A stretch of DNA of 64,000 nucleotides from Aminobacter aminovorans (GCF_900445235.1 NZ_UFSM01000001.1:1296501-1360500); one strand, 5' to 3'; positions 1 through 8,696 are shown, numbered from the stretch's first letter. The notes: generated by a model not told the origin, from the sequence alone. Program-made: numbers and translations.

Positions 1-595
1 GCGGGATCGTAGGACCGGTGGATCTGCGAGATCATGACGACGATCAGCCCCTTGTCGCGCGCCAAGGCCCTCAGCGTCTGCACTTGCTCCATCAGCTCCG
101 GATTGTCGCGCTTCTGGTCGAGCAGCTGCAGATAGTCGATGACCAAAAGGGTGCCGCGCGGGGGATTGCCATGCGCCTGGCGATGCGGGCGGCGCTGATC
201 GTGTCGGAGCTGTCGAGCTCAAACAGCGCGCCGAACTGCTGCCGGTCAGCGCCTATGGCACGAAAGCGGTCGAGGACTTCCTTCTCGGTATATTCGAGTG
301 TGAAGAAGCTGCCGCGATGGCCTGATTTCATCGCCTCCACGGCGAGTTCGAGGCCCATCAGCGTCTTGCCCTGGCCTGGGCGTGCGCCGAGCAGGACCAT
401 GTCGCCCGGGACGAGCCGTGCGAACAGCCTGGCCGCCGGCCGCACGGCAGCAGCCTTGGCGGCAAGCAGGCTCCAGCCGGCAATGCCTTCGTCGGCTGCC
501 ACTTGATCGAGCGCTTGATGGAGAGGGATTTGCGTCGTCCTGGCCAGAAGCCTGGCCTTGCGCTTCAGCATGGGAATGGGCGCTGAAAGTTTCAT
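1..595 (-). pseudogene. DnaB-like RecA-fold ATPase/helicase, frameshifted and running off the left edge
   Basis: The start at 595 is preceded by GGAGG eight bases upstream. Residues 1-60 are basic and helical. A Walker A motif, GARPGQGKT, lies at about residues 70-78, followed by DnaB-family text (FFTLEYTEKE). The reading frame breaks near 160-164: downstream, a different frame encodes LLVIDYLQLLDQKRDN and IVVMISQIHRSYDP, which are the Walker B and H4-type motifs of replicative DnaB helicases. On the plus strand the break falls in a run of five Gs; one more G would restore a continuous protein. It could be a sequencing or assembly slip, a real inactivation, or less likely programmed frameshifting. 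The product lacks the DnaB N-terminal domain, so it is a short DnaB-like ATPase and not the main replicative helicase. Confidence 0.75.
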
Positions 596-776
596 CGGGC
601 GAACCTCCATATACGAGCTGTCGTCGCAACCCCTCCTTATGCACGTGCTCGAACAGATGGTTCGGTGATTAGGCACCCTGCACGAACTGTACTTTCCCGT
701 TGGAGGGGGGAGGCGTGGGCCGCGCCAGAATCAGATGATAGCCCAGTTCGCGGCGGCCTGAAATCGGTCGCTGAAA

Positions 777-806
777 CGAAAACGGCGGGCACTTGGCCCG
801 CCGTTC
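777..806 (-). terminator. Rho-independent terminator of terC
   Basis: A perfect 10-bp stem (AACGGCGGGC at 781-790 pairing with 796-805) has a 5-base loop. On the minus strand it is followed by a T-rich tract, TTTTCGTTTC. It sits just after the terC stop codon. Confidence 0.85.
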
Positions 807-816
807 GTCGTGTTCG

Positions 817-1578
817 TCAGTGGCCGCTGCCGCTGCTTTTCCTGCGGCGATTCCGCTGCAGCATGTTGAGGCCCTCGACCAGCGCCGAGAAGCCCATCGC
901 GGCGTAGATGTAGCCCTTGGGCACATGGTAGCCGAAACCATCGGCAATCAGCGTCATGCCGATCATCAACAGGAAGCCGAGCGCCAGCATGACTATCGTC
1001 GGGTTCTTCTCGATGAACTTGGCGAGTGGCGTTGCCGCAAGCAACATCACGGTCACTGCGACGATCACGGCGATGTACATGATGCCGATCTCGTCGGTCA
1101 TGCCGACAGCGGTGATGATCGAGTCGATCGAGAACACCAGGTCGAGCAGCAGGATCTGGAAGATCGCAGCACCCATCGAGAGCTGCAGCGTCCGCGATAC
1201 CATCTCGTCCTTGTGGTCCTCGGGATCGACCGAGTGGTGGATTTCCTTGGTCGCCTTCCACACCAGGAACAGGCCGCCCGCGATCAGGATCAGGTCGCGC
1301 CAGGAGAAGCCATGGCCGAAGGCCGTGAAGACGGGCGCCGTCAGTGCAACGATGAAGGAGATCGTGGCCAAAAGCACGAGACGCATGATCAGGGCCGCGC
1401 CGATGCCAAGACGCCGCGCCTTGGCGCGCTGCGCCTCCGGCAGCTTGTTGGTCAGGATCGAGATGAAAATCAGATTGTCGATGCCGAGCACGACCTCAAG
1501 CGCGATCAGGGTCAGCAGCGCCACCCAGGCGGTCGGGTCGTTGATGAAGCCGAAATACGGCGCCAGGAATTCGATCAT
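817..1578 (-). CDS. TerC family integral membrane protein
   Basis: The 253-residue inner-membrane protein has about seven hydrophobic segments. It carries the two signature acidic membrane motifs of the TerC family: [12 protein letters not shown] near residue 28 and DLVFSIDSI near residue 145. TerC/YkoY-type proteins are linked to metal (Mn2+) export during secretion and to tellurite resistance; the substrate here is an inference from the family. A basic/Ser-rich tail ([10 protein letters not shown]) ends the protein. It lies 161 bp downstream of ymdB on the same strand, so it may have its own promoter. A strong terminator follows. No yybP-ykoY manganese riboswitch was recognised upstream. 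Confidence 0.9.
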   Translation of the reverse strand: MIEFLAPYFGFINDPTAWVALLTLIALEVVLGIDNLIFISILTNKLPEAQRAKARRLGIGAALIMRLVLLATISFIVALTAPVFTAFGHGFSWRDLILIAGGLFLVWKATKEIHHSVDPEDHKDEMVSRTLQLSMGAAIFQILLLDLVFSIDSIITAVGMTDEIGIMYIAVIVAVTVMLLAATPLAKFIEKNPTIVMLALGFLLMIGMTLIADGFGYHVPKGYIYAAMGFSALVEGLNMLQRNRRRKSSGSGH

Positions 1579-1739
1579 CTAAGTGTCCCCGTTGTTCTTC
1601 TGAATAATTTTCGAGCGGCCGGCGGCCACTCGTTCACATGCTGCGTGCCGAGACATGATGCATCCGGATAGATGCACCAAGCTCTAACATATGCTGACGT
1701 GCGGCGGGCAAGTAGGTTTCCACTGGCCCCTCGTCAATG
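1579..1739. other. ymdB-terC intergenic region with a short palindrome
   Basis: A gap of 161 bp separates ymdB from terC. It contains an inverted repeat TGCATC-N6-GATGCA at 1659-1676, in the promoter region of terC on the minus strand. A short out-of-frame open stretch overlaps the end of ymdB but has no recognisable family and no ribosome binding site, so it is not called a gene. Confidence 0.4.
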
Positions 1740-2564
1740 TCAGGACCAGAAGGATGGGACGGTTTCTTCGAGCCGGGGCCCGCGACGCAATGGCGCAACC
1801 CGTTCGGCGAGACCGGTGCGGTCGGAAATGTCGACGCCGACCCCGCAAATGGTGGCCGGGCCGTTGGCCGCTTCGAAGCGGCCCTTCGGTACCTTCGACA
1901 GGAAGCGGTTGAGCGGCTCTTCCTTGTCCATGCCAAGCGAGGAGTCATAGTCGCCGCACATGCCGGCGTCGGTCAGATAGGCCGTGCCGCCATTGAGGAT
2001 CTGGTGGTCGGCGGTCGGCTGGTGGGTATGCGTGCCGACAACCAGGCTGGCGCGGCCGTCGACGAAATGCGCAAAGCACATCTTCTCGCTGGTTGCCTCG
2101 GCGTGGAAGTCGATCACCACCGCATCGGCCTGTTCTCCCAGCGGGCAGGCGGCCAGTTCGCGTTCGCCGGCCTGGAACGGGTCGTCGAGTTCGGGGTGCA
2201 TGAACACCCGGCCCATGATGTTCGAGACCAACACGCGGGCGCCGTTCCTGGCGATGTAGAGGCCAGAGCCGCGCCCCGGCGTGCCCTTCGGGAAATTGGC
2301 AGGGCGCAAGAAGCGTTCCTCACGCGGCGCAAACGCCAGCGCCTCGCGCTGGTCCCAGACGTGATTGCCCGTCGTCACCACATCGGCGCCGGCAGCAAGC
2401 GTTTCGCGGAAAATCTCCTCGGTGATGCCGAAGCCGCCAGCGGCGTTCTCACCGTTGACGATGACAAAATCGAGGCGGAAATCCGAAATCAGGCCGGGCA
2501 GCTGGTTCCACACCGCGGTGCGTCCGGCCTTGCCCACCATGTCGCCAAGAAAAAGAAGTCTCAT
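1740..2564 (-). CDS. ymdB: TIGR00282 family metallophosphoesterase (YmdB)
   Basis: The 274-residue protein shows the calcineurin-like metallophosphoesterase motifs in order: FLGDMVGK at the N-terminus, VNGENAAGG, TGNHVWDQRE and GTHTHQPTADHQI. YmdB proteins hydrolyse 2',3'-cyclic nucleotides (known mainly from Bacillus) and are cytoplasmic. The length is typical. The gene starts 8 bp after the stop of fau and is almost certainly cotranscribed with it. This fau-ymdB arrangement is common in rhizobia. Confidence 0.92.
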   Translation of the reverse strand: MRLLFLGDMVGKAGRTAVWNQLPGLISDFRLDFVIVNGENAAGGFGITEEIFRETLAAGADVVTTGNHVWDQREALAFAPREERFLRPANFPKGTPGRGSGLYIARNGARVLVSNIMGRVFMHPELDDPFQAGERELAACPLGEQADAVVIDFHAEATSEKMCFAHFVDGRASLVVGTHTHQPTADHQILNGGTAYLTDAGMCGDYDSSLGMDKEEPLNRFLSKVPKGRFEAANGPATICGVGVDISDRTGLAERVAPLRRGPRLEETVPSFWS

Positions 2565-2572
2565 GACGTCAT

Positions 2573-3160
2573 CTACAATTCAGTGGTGAACCGGCGCAAC
2601 CCGCTTTCCGTCAGTATTTCGGGGATGATGACGTCGTGGTTCTCGTCAGGAACGCGCTCAACCTCCTGGCAGTCGAAGGCGATGCCGATCAGCCTGGGCT
2701 CGATGCCCTTGTCCTGCAGCTTGGAGATCGCCCGGTCGTAATAGCCCGCGCCATAGCCGATGCGGTGGCCGCGCGCGTCGAAAGCCGCCAGCGGTACCAG
2801 CATGATCTCAGGGTCCAGCACCGCGGCTTCCTCATGCGGCCCAACGGTGCCAAAACCCATGTCGACCATCGGCGCGCCACGCACCAGTTCGCGGAAGACG
2901 ATTGTGTGCTTGTCGAGGATGGCCGGCAGGCAAAGCCGTGCGCCATGCTCGCGCAGCGCAAACATCATCGGCCGGACGTCGACCTCCGAACGCATCGGCC
3001 AGAAGCCGGAGACGATCGTGCCCGGCTCGATCGGGACGTGGTCGCGCGCGGTCTCTGCCATCTCCAGCGAAGCCTCGATACGCCAGAACTGGTCAAGCGC
3101 ATCGCGCCGGGCCAGCGCCTGCTTGCGCAACTGCTTCTTGATTTCGCGGTGAGAGGTCAT
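2573..3160 (-). CDS. fau: 5-formyltetrahydrofolate cyclo-ligase
   Basis: The enzyme converts 5-formyl-THF to 5,10-methenyl-THF using ATP. The N-terminus (REIKKQLRKQALARRDAL) and the ATP/substrate motif GYGAGYYDRAI are characteristic of the YgfA/Fau family. The start at 3160 (MTSHREIKKQ) was chosen because the family alignment begins there; in-frame ATGs at 3172 and 3199 give 4- or 13-residue extensions. The product is 195 residues. A probable 6S RNA gene lies immediately upstream on the same strand, the classical ssrS-fau arrangement, so both may come from one transcript. Confidence 0.93.
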   Translation of the reverse strand: MTSHREIKKQLRKQALARRDALDQFWRIEASLEMAETARDHVPIEPGTIVSGFWPMRSEVDVRPMMFALREHGARLCLPAILDKHTIVFRELVRGAPMVDMGFGTVGPHEEAAVLDPEIMLVPLAAFDARGHRIGYGAGYYDRAISKLQDKGIEPRLIGIAFDCQEVERVPDENHDVIIPEILTESGLRRFTTEL

Positions 3161-3245
3161 GCCGTGCCCCATTTTCCTGTCGTAACAGGTGTTTGGCACA
3201 TCGGCTGTCGCAACGGCAACGCAGAAGTCGCAGCTGTCAGGGGGC

Positions 3246-3283
3246 GGGTAGGCAGGTTTTATCCGGGTGGGGAGGTTTTATCT
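3246..3283. repeat. Tandem 19-bp direct repeat between ssrS and fau
   Basis: Two imperfect 19-bp units, starting GGGTAGGCAGG (3246-3264) and GGGTGGGGAGG (3265-3283), both contain AGGTTTTATC and are followed by a further GGGT. They lie between the end of the 6S RNA and the fau start, inside the presumed transcript. Confidence 0.8.
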
Positions 3284-3289
3284 GGGTAA

Positions 3290-3453
3290 GAGGTGACGAT
3301 CCACACGACCGGTGGAGAAGTCGATCCCGGAGACCTACAAAGTAGGTGGGCGCCGTGTGAAAAGACCCACGGGTCTTCCCAGGGACAGCTCCCTAAGGAT
3401 CGTTAAGGCCCCGGGGAAAATGCTCTCCTGCCGGGAAGCGCAGACCGTCACCC
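3290..3453 (-). ncRNA. ssrS: Probable 6S RNA (SsrS)
   Basis: The minus-strand transcript of about 160 nt has complementary ends: GGTGACG (3446-3452) pairs with CGTCACC (3292-3298). Internally it has the C/G-rich arms and the hairpin ACCTACTTTGTAGGT reminiscent of alphaproteobacterial 6S RNAs. A TATATT box lies just upstream (near 3456-3462). It sits directly upstream of fau, the classical 6S location. 6S RNA mimics an open promoter and sequesters sigma70-RNA polymerase in stationary phase. zapA, the usual upstream neighbour, is absent. The call combines synteny and visible pairing; exact ends are approximate. Confidence 0.75.
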
Positions 3454-3527
3454 CCAATATAGGCGTTGCGGCCGCAATGCGCCATGGCAATGCCGCAGTT
3501 CATGCAACGATATTTATGAGACCAACC

Positions 3528-3594
3528 CCCTGCCTTGGAGGCAGGGATCCTTCGCAGCCCCCCTCTGCCCTGTACGGCAGAGGGGGGCTGCGAA
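3528..3594. repeat. Two adjacent GC-rich hairpins (rhizobial intergenic repeat type)
   Basis: A small hairpin (CCCTGCCT at 3528-3535 pairing with 3539-3546) is followed by a perfect 19-bp stem (3551-3569 with 3576-3594) around a 6-base loop. The unit lies between the 6S RNA promoter and a DUF4345 gene. No T-tract follows, so it looks more like a dispersed intergenic palindrome than a terminator. Confidence 0.75.
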
Positions 3595-3629
3595 GAGATG
3601 ATACGGTCAAGGTCTGAGCGGAACGCGGT

Positions 3630-4028
3630 CTAACGCGTGAGCCGCGCAATTCTTTGCTGCCAGATGACCAGCAGCGGCACGGCGAGGAGTTCGATCGACA
3701 GGCCAGCGAGATGTCCGGCTGAGGGGCGCCCGGCAAGGAGCAACGACGACAGCCTTGCGAGCCCGCCACAGAAGGTCAAAAGGGCGAGAAAGCAAAACCG
3801 CGCCGTCTTGGTCTCGATTGCCGGTACACATGTGAACCAGGCGACACCGATTGCCAGGAATATTCCAGACAGGAAGCGAAAGTGGCTGTCGAGATCGGTC
3901 GGCCATGGCTGCTCAACATGGAGAAAGGCCGGCCCGATGATCACACCCGCCAGCCCGATCAGGACAGGGGTGATTGCGAGGACGGCGACGATCGCCTGCA
4001 GAAATCTCTTTTCCGGCCAAGCCGACAT
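3630..4028 (-). CDS. DUF4345 family membrane protein
   Basis: The 132-residue hydrophobic protein has four predicted membrane segments (about residues 7-30, 45-65, 70-90 and 105-122). It carries the family-typical DSHFRFLSGIFLAIGVAW and LTFCGGLARLSSLL motifs of DUF4345. The function is unknown. The start at 4028 (MSAWPEKR) has GGGTGG just upstream; an in-frame ATG at 4043 would add five residues. It is divergent from the MoxR gene, with 133 bp between them. Confidence 0.75.
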   Translation of the reverse strand: MSAWPEKRFLQAIVAVLAITPVLIGLAGVIIGPAFLHVEQPWPTDLDSHFRFLSGIFLAIGVAWFTCVPAIETKTARFCFLALLTFCGGLARLSSLLLAGRPSAGHLAGLSIELLAVPLLVIWQQRIARLTR

Positions 4029-4161
4029 CTTGCCACCCGTCATCTGTGCTGCTTTCTGAGAGACACGTTGTCGCTGCACCGGGGTTTCAAGTGCGGGCTC
4101 TTCAGGCTTGCGCCCATTTGCCCGGCTCCTTAGGGTCGCGGCAAAGTTACGAGGAATTCGC

Positions 4162-5001
4162 ATGCGCTTTGAAGGAACGTCGGCTTATGTCGCCGACAAG
4201 GATCTGATGGTGGCGGTCAATGCGGCGATTGCGCTGGAGCGGCCGCTGCTGGTCAAGGGTGAGCCCGGGACCGGCAAGACCGAACTCGCCCGCCAGGTTG
4301 CCGCGGGCCTCGGCCTCGAGATGATCGAGTGGAACGTCAAGTCCACCACCAAGGCGCAGCAGGGCCTCTACGAATATGATGCCGTGTCGCGCCTGCGCGA
4401 CAGCCAACTCGGCGATGGGCGTTTCAACGACATCAAGAACTACATCAAGCGCGGCAAGTTGTGGGATGCGTTTGCCGCTGGCCGAAAGGTCGTGCTCTTG
4501 ATCGATGAGATCGACAAGGCCGACATCGAGTTTCCCAACGACCTTTTGCAGGAACTCGATCGCATGGAGTTCTTCGTCTACGAGACCGGCGAGACGATCA
4601 AGGCCGATGTCCGTCCGATCGTCATCATCACCTCGAACAACGAAAAGGAGCTGCCCGATGCGTTCCTGCGACGCTGCTTCTTCCACTACATCCGCTTTCC
4701 CGACGTCGAGACGCTGCACCGAATCGTCGAGGTCCACTATCCCGGTATCAAGCAGAACCTGGTGCGCGCCGCATTGACCCAGTTCTACGAGATCCGCGAA
4801 GTCGCCGGGCTCAAGAAAAAGCCGTCTACCTCCGAAGCGCTGGACTGGATCCGCCTGCTCGTCGCCGACGATGTCGCGCCGGAGGACCTGCGCGCCGACC
4901 CCAAGAACGCTCTGCCCAAACTGCATGGCGCGCTGCTCAAGAACGAGCAGGATGTACACCTGTTCGAGCGCCTGGCGTTCATGGCCAGACGACAGGGCTG
5001 A
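4162..5001 (+). CDS. MoxR family AAA+ ATPase
   Basis: The 279-residue cytoplasmic AAA+ ATPase has Walker A GEPGTGKT at residues 33-40, Walker B VVLLIDE at 110-116, sensor 1 IITSNNEKELPDAFLRR and an arginine-rich finger region. GAGGAATT precedes the ATG. MoxR ATPases act as chaperones that mature metalloenzyme or other complexes together with a von Willebrand factor A protein. The matching CoxE-like VWA gene is 2 kb downstream (6993-8183) on the same strand, so the two probably form one functional pair. The client complex is not visible in the window. Confidence 0.9.
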   Translation: MRFEGTSAYVADKDLMVAVNAAIALERPLLVKGEPGTGKTELARQVAAGLGLEMIEWNVKSTTKAQQGLYEYDAVSRLRDSQLGDGRFNDIKNYIKRGKLWDAFAAGRKVVLLIDEIDKADIEFPNDLLQELDRMEFFVYETGETIKADVRPIVIITSNNEKELPDAFLRRCFFHYIRFPDVETLHRIVEVHYPGIKQNLVRAALTQFYEIREVAGLKKKPSTSEALDWIRLLVADDVAPEDLRADPKNALPKLHGALLKNEQDVHLFERLAFMARRQG

Positions 5002-5209
5002 GGAGCGGTCCGCGTTGCGTACGGAAAGCCAATGATTTGGCCTTTCGAGCGCCGAACGCCCGTAGCCATGGCGAAGCGCAGGGTGCACGTCATTGCCGGC
5101 CTCTGTTGCGCACCGCCCGGCCAGCACATTCCCGTGCTGTGGACCGTTGGCCCTACCAGATTGCTCAGGCAGTTTGCGCGCAATTGATCCACTTACGGAA
5201 GGCTAAGCC

Positions 5210-5656
5210 ATGACCGAAATCACCATCCGCCCCCTCGAGCTTGCCGATCACGCCGAATGGCGCCGGTTGTGGACGGCCTATCTCGATTTCTACAACACCG
5301 TGCTGCCTGAAAAGATCTATGGGCTCGCCTGGAAGCGCCTGTTCACCGAGGGCGAGTTCGAGCCCAAGGGCCTGATCGCCCTCGTCGACGGCAAGGCGGT
5401 CGGTCTGACGCACTACCTCTACCACCGCTCGGGCTGGTCCGAAGCCAACAACTGCTATCTGCAGGACCTGTTCGCCGACCCGGCGGCGCGTGGCAAGGGC
5501 GTCGGTGCGGCCCTGATCGAAGCCGTGAAGCAGGAAGCGGCCAAGCTCGGCGTCACCAATGTCTACTGGATGACGCACGAAACCAATGCCACGGCGCGCA
5601 AGCTCTACGACCGCGTCGCCCGCCGCACCGGATTCATCGAATACGATTTGCTCTGA
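5210..5656 (+). CDS. GNAT family N-acetyltransferase
   Basis: The 148-residue protein has the GNAT acetyl-CoA loop (DPAARGKGVGAALIEAVKQEA, about residues 88-108) and the C-terminal HETNATARKLYDRVA segment typical of small acetyltransferases. The substrate is unknown. It lies between the MoxR and VWA genes on the same strand, 208 bp after the MoxR stop; the gap holds no other gene. Confidence 0.88.
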   Translation: MTEITIRPLELADHAEWRRLWTAYLDFYNTVLPEKIYGLAWKRLFTEGEFEPKGLIALVDGKAVGLTHYLYHRSGWSEANNCYLQDLFADPAARGKGVGAALIEAVKQEAAKLGVTNVYWMTHETNATARKLYDRVARRTGFIEYDLL

Positions 5657-5691
5657 GGCGACAGGCAATCACTGACTAGGACCGAAAGCCA

Positions 5692-6765
5692 TCAGCCCGC
5701 GCTGCGTTCCAGCCACTGGTGCCACTGGGCTGCGCTGCCACGAAAGACGTTGAGGTCGATCTTGCCCTCGACGCCATGCGACAGGCCGGAACCAGAATAC
5801 TGCCAGAACACCCAGTTGCGGCCGGGATAGACCTTGGACGGCGGCTCGGCCACGGCGCGCAGCCAGAACGGATAGTTCTGGAAGTGGCCGCGCAGGTTGT
5901 CGCGGTAGAAGTCGGGCGCGGTGTAGATGACCGGGCGCTGGCCATAATGGCGCTCCAGCTTGTCCATGAAGACCTGCATCTTCTCGCGGATCTTCTCGGG
6001 GTTGTGGCGCCTTTTGCAGCTCGATTCGCCATTGTATTCGACGTCGATGACCGGCGGCAGCGCGCCGGGGACCTTGGGCACATTGCGGATGAACCAGTCG
6101 GCCTGCTCGCCGGCGGTACGGCACCAGTAGAAGAAGTGATAGGCGCCGCGCTTGAGGCCGGCGGCCTCGGCAGCGCGCCAGTTCTTGCGAAACATCGGGT
6201 CGAGATGGTCGCCGCCGTCGGTGGCCTTGATGTAGGCGAAGTTGGCGCCTTGCGTGCGCAGCTTCGGCCAGTCGATCTCGCCCTGCCAGCGCGACACGTC
6301 GACGCCATGGACGGCGAAATTCTTGGGCGACATCGTCCGGCCGAAATTGATCGGCTTGGCATCGCGGAAGCGGCGGCCATAGATCTTGCCCGGCGCGAAC
6401 GGTGTCGCCTTCATCGGGTTGGACGGCGCCACCAGGGCGATCGGCTTGGCGTCGGGCGTGGGCATGTCTTCAAGCTCGATGGCAGGTTCCATCGGCGCTC
6501 TCGGCATCGGCGTGGGCATTGCCATCGCCACCTGCACCGGTGGTGCCGTCATCGTCGTCACTTCGACGGGTGCTGCCATGACCGGCTGGGGCGCTGGCGC
6601 CTGGGCGACGACAGGAGCGATGTCGGCGGAGGGCCGCATCACCGAACTCGTGGTCTCCGGGGAAGGCGACGCCTGCTCCATCAGGCTGCCTAAGCCCGAG
6701 CTCGAGGTGCAGCCGGCAAGAGCCAGACTGGCGAGAACGATCGCTGACGCCGCTGAGAAACGCAT
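5692..6765 (-). CDS. Glycoside hydrolase family 25 lysozyme, lipoprotein
   Basis: The 357-residue protein has a lipobox LALAGC (Cys near residue 19), a Pro/Ala/Met-rich linker to about residue 140, and a GH25 muramidase domain. That domain starts at GVDVSRWQGEIDW and includes VIDVEYNGES, which holds the catalytic Asp/Glu pair, and a final WVFWQYS strand. It should cleave N-acetylmuramyl bonds of peptidoglycan from a membrane anchor in the periplasm, probably in wall remodelling. The start at 6765 (MRFSAA) gives a normal signal peptide; an upstream in-frame ATG at 6786 is less likely. It is convergent with the GNAT gene and divergent from the VWA gene. Confidence 0.9.
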   Translation of the reverse strand: MRFSAASAIVLASLALAGCTSSSGLGSLMEQASPSPETTSSVMRPSADIAPVVAQAPAPQPVMAAPVEVTTMTAPPVQVAMAMPTPMPRAPMEPAIELEDMPTPDAKPIALVAPSNPMKATPFAPGKIYGRRFRDAKPINFGRTMSPKNFAVHGVDVSRWQGEIDWPKLRTQGANFAYIKATDGGDHLDPMFRKNWRAAEAAGLKRGAYHFFYWCRTAGEQADWFIRNVPKVPGALPPVIDVEYNGESSCKRRHNPEKIREKMQVFMDKLERHYGQRPVIYTAPDFYRDNLRGHFQNYPFWLRAVAEPPSKVYPGRNWVFWQYSGSGLSHGVEGKIDLNVFRGSAAQWHQWLERSAG

Positions 6766-6992
6766 AGGTACCCGCACGCAAAACAAACTCGGATCGGAGG
6801 CAGACTCGCCCCCTCTTCCCCACTGATGGCAATTGCTAACGGGAAATTACCAAGAAAGACTGAATCCGATTTTTACTTTAATTAGATTTTGGGTGTTGCA
6901 ACGCGGCCAATGCGCCGATGTCGCGATGGTAGGCCACAACTGCGGCATCGGCGGACTTGCCTGCGCGACCGCGCCGAAGCAAAGTGCCGGCC

Positions 6993-8183
6993 ATGTTCAT
7001 ACCCTTCTTTCTCGAACTCAAGGCGGCCAAGGTCCCGGTTTCGCTGCGTGAATATCTGGCCCTGCTCGAAGCACTCGATGCCGACCTCGTCAGCTATGAC
7101 GTCGAGGGTTTTTACTATCTCGCCCGCGCCGCGCTGGTGAAGGACGAGCGCCATATCGACCGCTTCGACCAGGTCTTCTCGCATTATTTCAAGGGCGTCG
7201 AGGCCGTCACCGGCGAGGGCGGCGTTGACGTCGCCAACATCCCCGAGGAGTGGCTGCGCCGGCTCGCTGAGAAGACGCTGACCGATGAGGAGAAAAAGCT
7301 TGTCGAAGCACTTGGTGGCTTCGAAAAGCTGATGGAGACGCTGAGGCAGCGGCTCGAGGAGCAGAAGGGCCGCCATCAGGGCGGGTCGAAATGGATCGGC
7401 ACCGCGGGCACCTCGCCCTTCGGCGCCTATGGCTACAATCCAGAGGGCGTGCGTATCGGCCAGGAGACGAGCCGCCATCGCCGCGCGGTCAAGGTGTGGG
7501 ACAAGCGCGAGTTCAGGAATTTCGACGATTCGGTCGAGCTTGGCACACGCAATATCAAGGTGGCGCTGAAGCGCCTGCGCCGCTGGGTGCGAGAAGGCGC
7601 CGAGGAAGAGCTCGACCTGCCCGGCACGATCCACGCCACCGCCGACCACGGCTATCTCGACGTCAAGACCCGGCCCGAACGGCGCAACGCGGTTAAGCTT
7701 TTGATGTTCTTCGACGTCGGCGGCTCGATGGACGACCACATCAAGGTGGTCGAGGAGCTGTTTTCTGCGGCGCGCGTCGAGTTTCGCCAGCTCGAATATT
7801 TCTACTTCCACAACTGCCTCTACGAGGGCGTGTGGAAGGATAACCGCCGCCGCCATGCCGAGGTGATTCCGACCCTCGACGTGCTGCACAAATATGGCCA
7901 CGACTACAAGGTCATCTTCGTCGGCGACGCCGCGATGAGCCCCTATGAGATCGCCTATGCCGGTGGCTCGGTCGAGCATTGGAACCCCGAACCGGGTGCC
8001 GTCTGGCTGCGCCGCGTGCTCGACCAGTGGCCCAACGCCGTCTGGCTCAATCCGACGCAGGAAAAGCACTGGGGCTATACCAGTTCGATCAAGATGATTT
8101 CCGAGGTGTTCGCCAACCGCATGTACCCGCTGACGCTGGCGGGGCTGGAAGCGGCGACCAAGCAGCTGTCGCGAAAGCATTAG
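6993..8183 (+). CDS. VWA domain-containing CoxE-like protein
   Basis: The 396-residue soluble protein starts MFIPFFLELKAAKVPV, the standard opening of CoxE-like VWA proteins. A MIDAS-type motif DVGGSMDDH lies near residues 241-249, with Gly in place of the usual first Ser (DxSxS becomes DxGxS). A charged helical region is at about 95-130. It is expected to work with the MoxR ATPase at 4162-5001 in metal-dependent assembly or activation of a protein complex. It is divergent from the GH25 gene. Confidence 0.88.
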   Translation: MFIPFFLELKAAKVPVSLREYLALLEALDADLVSYDVEGFYYLARAALVKDERHIDRFDQVFSHYFKGVEAVTGEGGVDVANIPEEWLRRLAEKTLTDEEKKLVEALGGFEKLMETLRQRLEEQKGRHQGGSKWIGTAGTSPFGAYGYNPEGVRIGQETSRHRRAVKVWDKREFRNFDDSVELGTRNIKVALKRLRRWVREGAEEELDLPGTIHATADHGYLDVKTRPERRNAVKLLMFFDVGGSMDDHIKVVEELFSAARVEFRQLEYFYFHNCLYEGVWKDNRRRHAEVIPTLDVLHKYGHDYKVIFVGDAAMSPYEIAYAGGSVEHWNPEPGAVWLRRVLDQWPNAVWLNPTQEKHWGYTSSIKMISEVFANRMYPLTLAGLEAATKQLSRKH

Positions 8184-8291
8184 CCGGCCTGTAGTGGCTC
8201 ACCACGATGTGATGCCTTGTCAGTCAGTGCCCGTCGTAACTATCTGAGCGAAGACCACGAACAAGAAGAAGAATCGAGGGAGATACCCGGA

Positions 8292-8696
8292 ATGGACGCC
8301 AAGACCTATGCCGTCACCCGCACCGACGCCGAGTGGCGCGCGCTGCTGACGCCCGAGCAGTACCAGGTAATGCGCAACCACGGCACCGAGCGGCCGGGCA
8401 GTTGTGCTTTGCTCTACGAAAAGCGCGCCGGCACCTTCACATGCGCCGGTTGCGACCAGCCCTTGTTCGAATCCAAGCTCAAGTTCGAGAGCGGCACCGG
8501 CTGGCCAAGCTTCAACGACCCCGTCGAAGGTTCCGTCGAAAACACCGTCGACCGCAGCCATGGCATGGTGCGGACGGAATGCCATTGTTCGCGCTGCGGC
8601 AGCCATCTCGGCCACGTTTTCCCTGATGGTCCGCCGCCCACCGGCCTGCGCTACTGCATCAATGGCGTGGCGCTCAATTTCGAACCAGCGGCCTGA
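8292..8696 (+). CDS. msrB: Peptide-methionine (R)-S-oxide reductase
   Basis: The 134-residue MsrB has two zinc CxxC motifs (CAGC and CSRC), the substrate motif SGTGWPSF, and the catalytic cysteine in RYCINGVAL. It repairs R-methionine sulfoxide in oxidised proteins. The start at 8292 (MDAKTYAV) has GAGGGAGA upstream; the open frame extends 25 codons further but with non-conserved text. It is 108 bp downstream of the VWA gene on the same strand. Confidence 0.95.
   Translation: MDAKTYAVTRTDAEWRALLTPEQYQVMRNHGTERPGSCALLYEKRAGTFTCAGCDQPLFESKLKFESGTGWPSFNDPVEGSVENTVDRSHGMVRTECHCSRCGSHLGHVFPDGPPPTGLRYCINGVALNFEPAA

Noticed and set aside
1579..1739. Manganese riboswitch upstream of terC
   Set aside because: No yybP-ykoY conserved loops could be recognised on the minus strand; only a short palindrome is visible.
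6882..8180. Long minus-strand open frame opposite the VWA gene
   Set aside because: It is an antisense shadow of the CoxE-like gene in GC-rich codons; its text matches no family while the plus strand clearly does.
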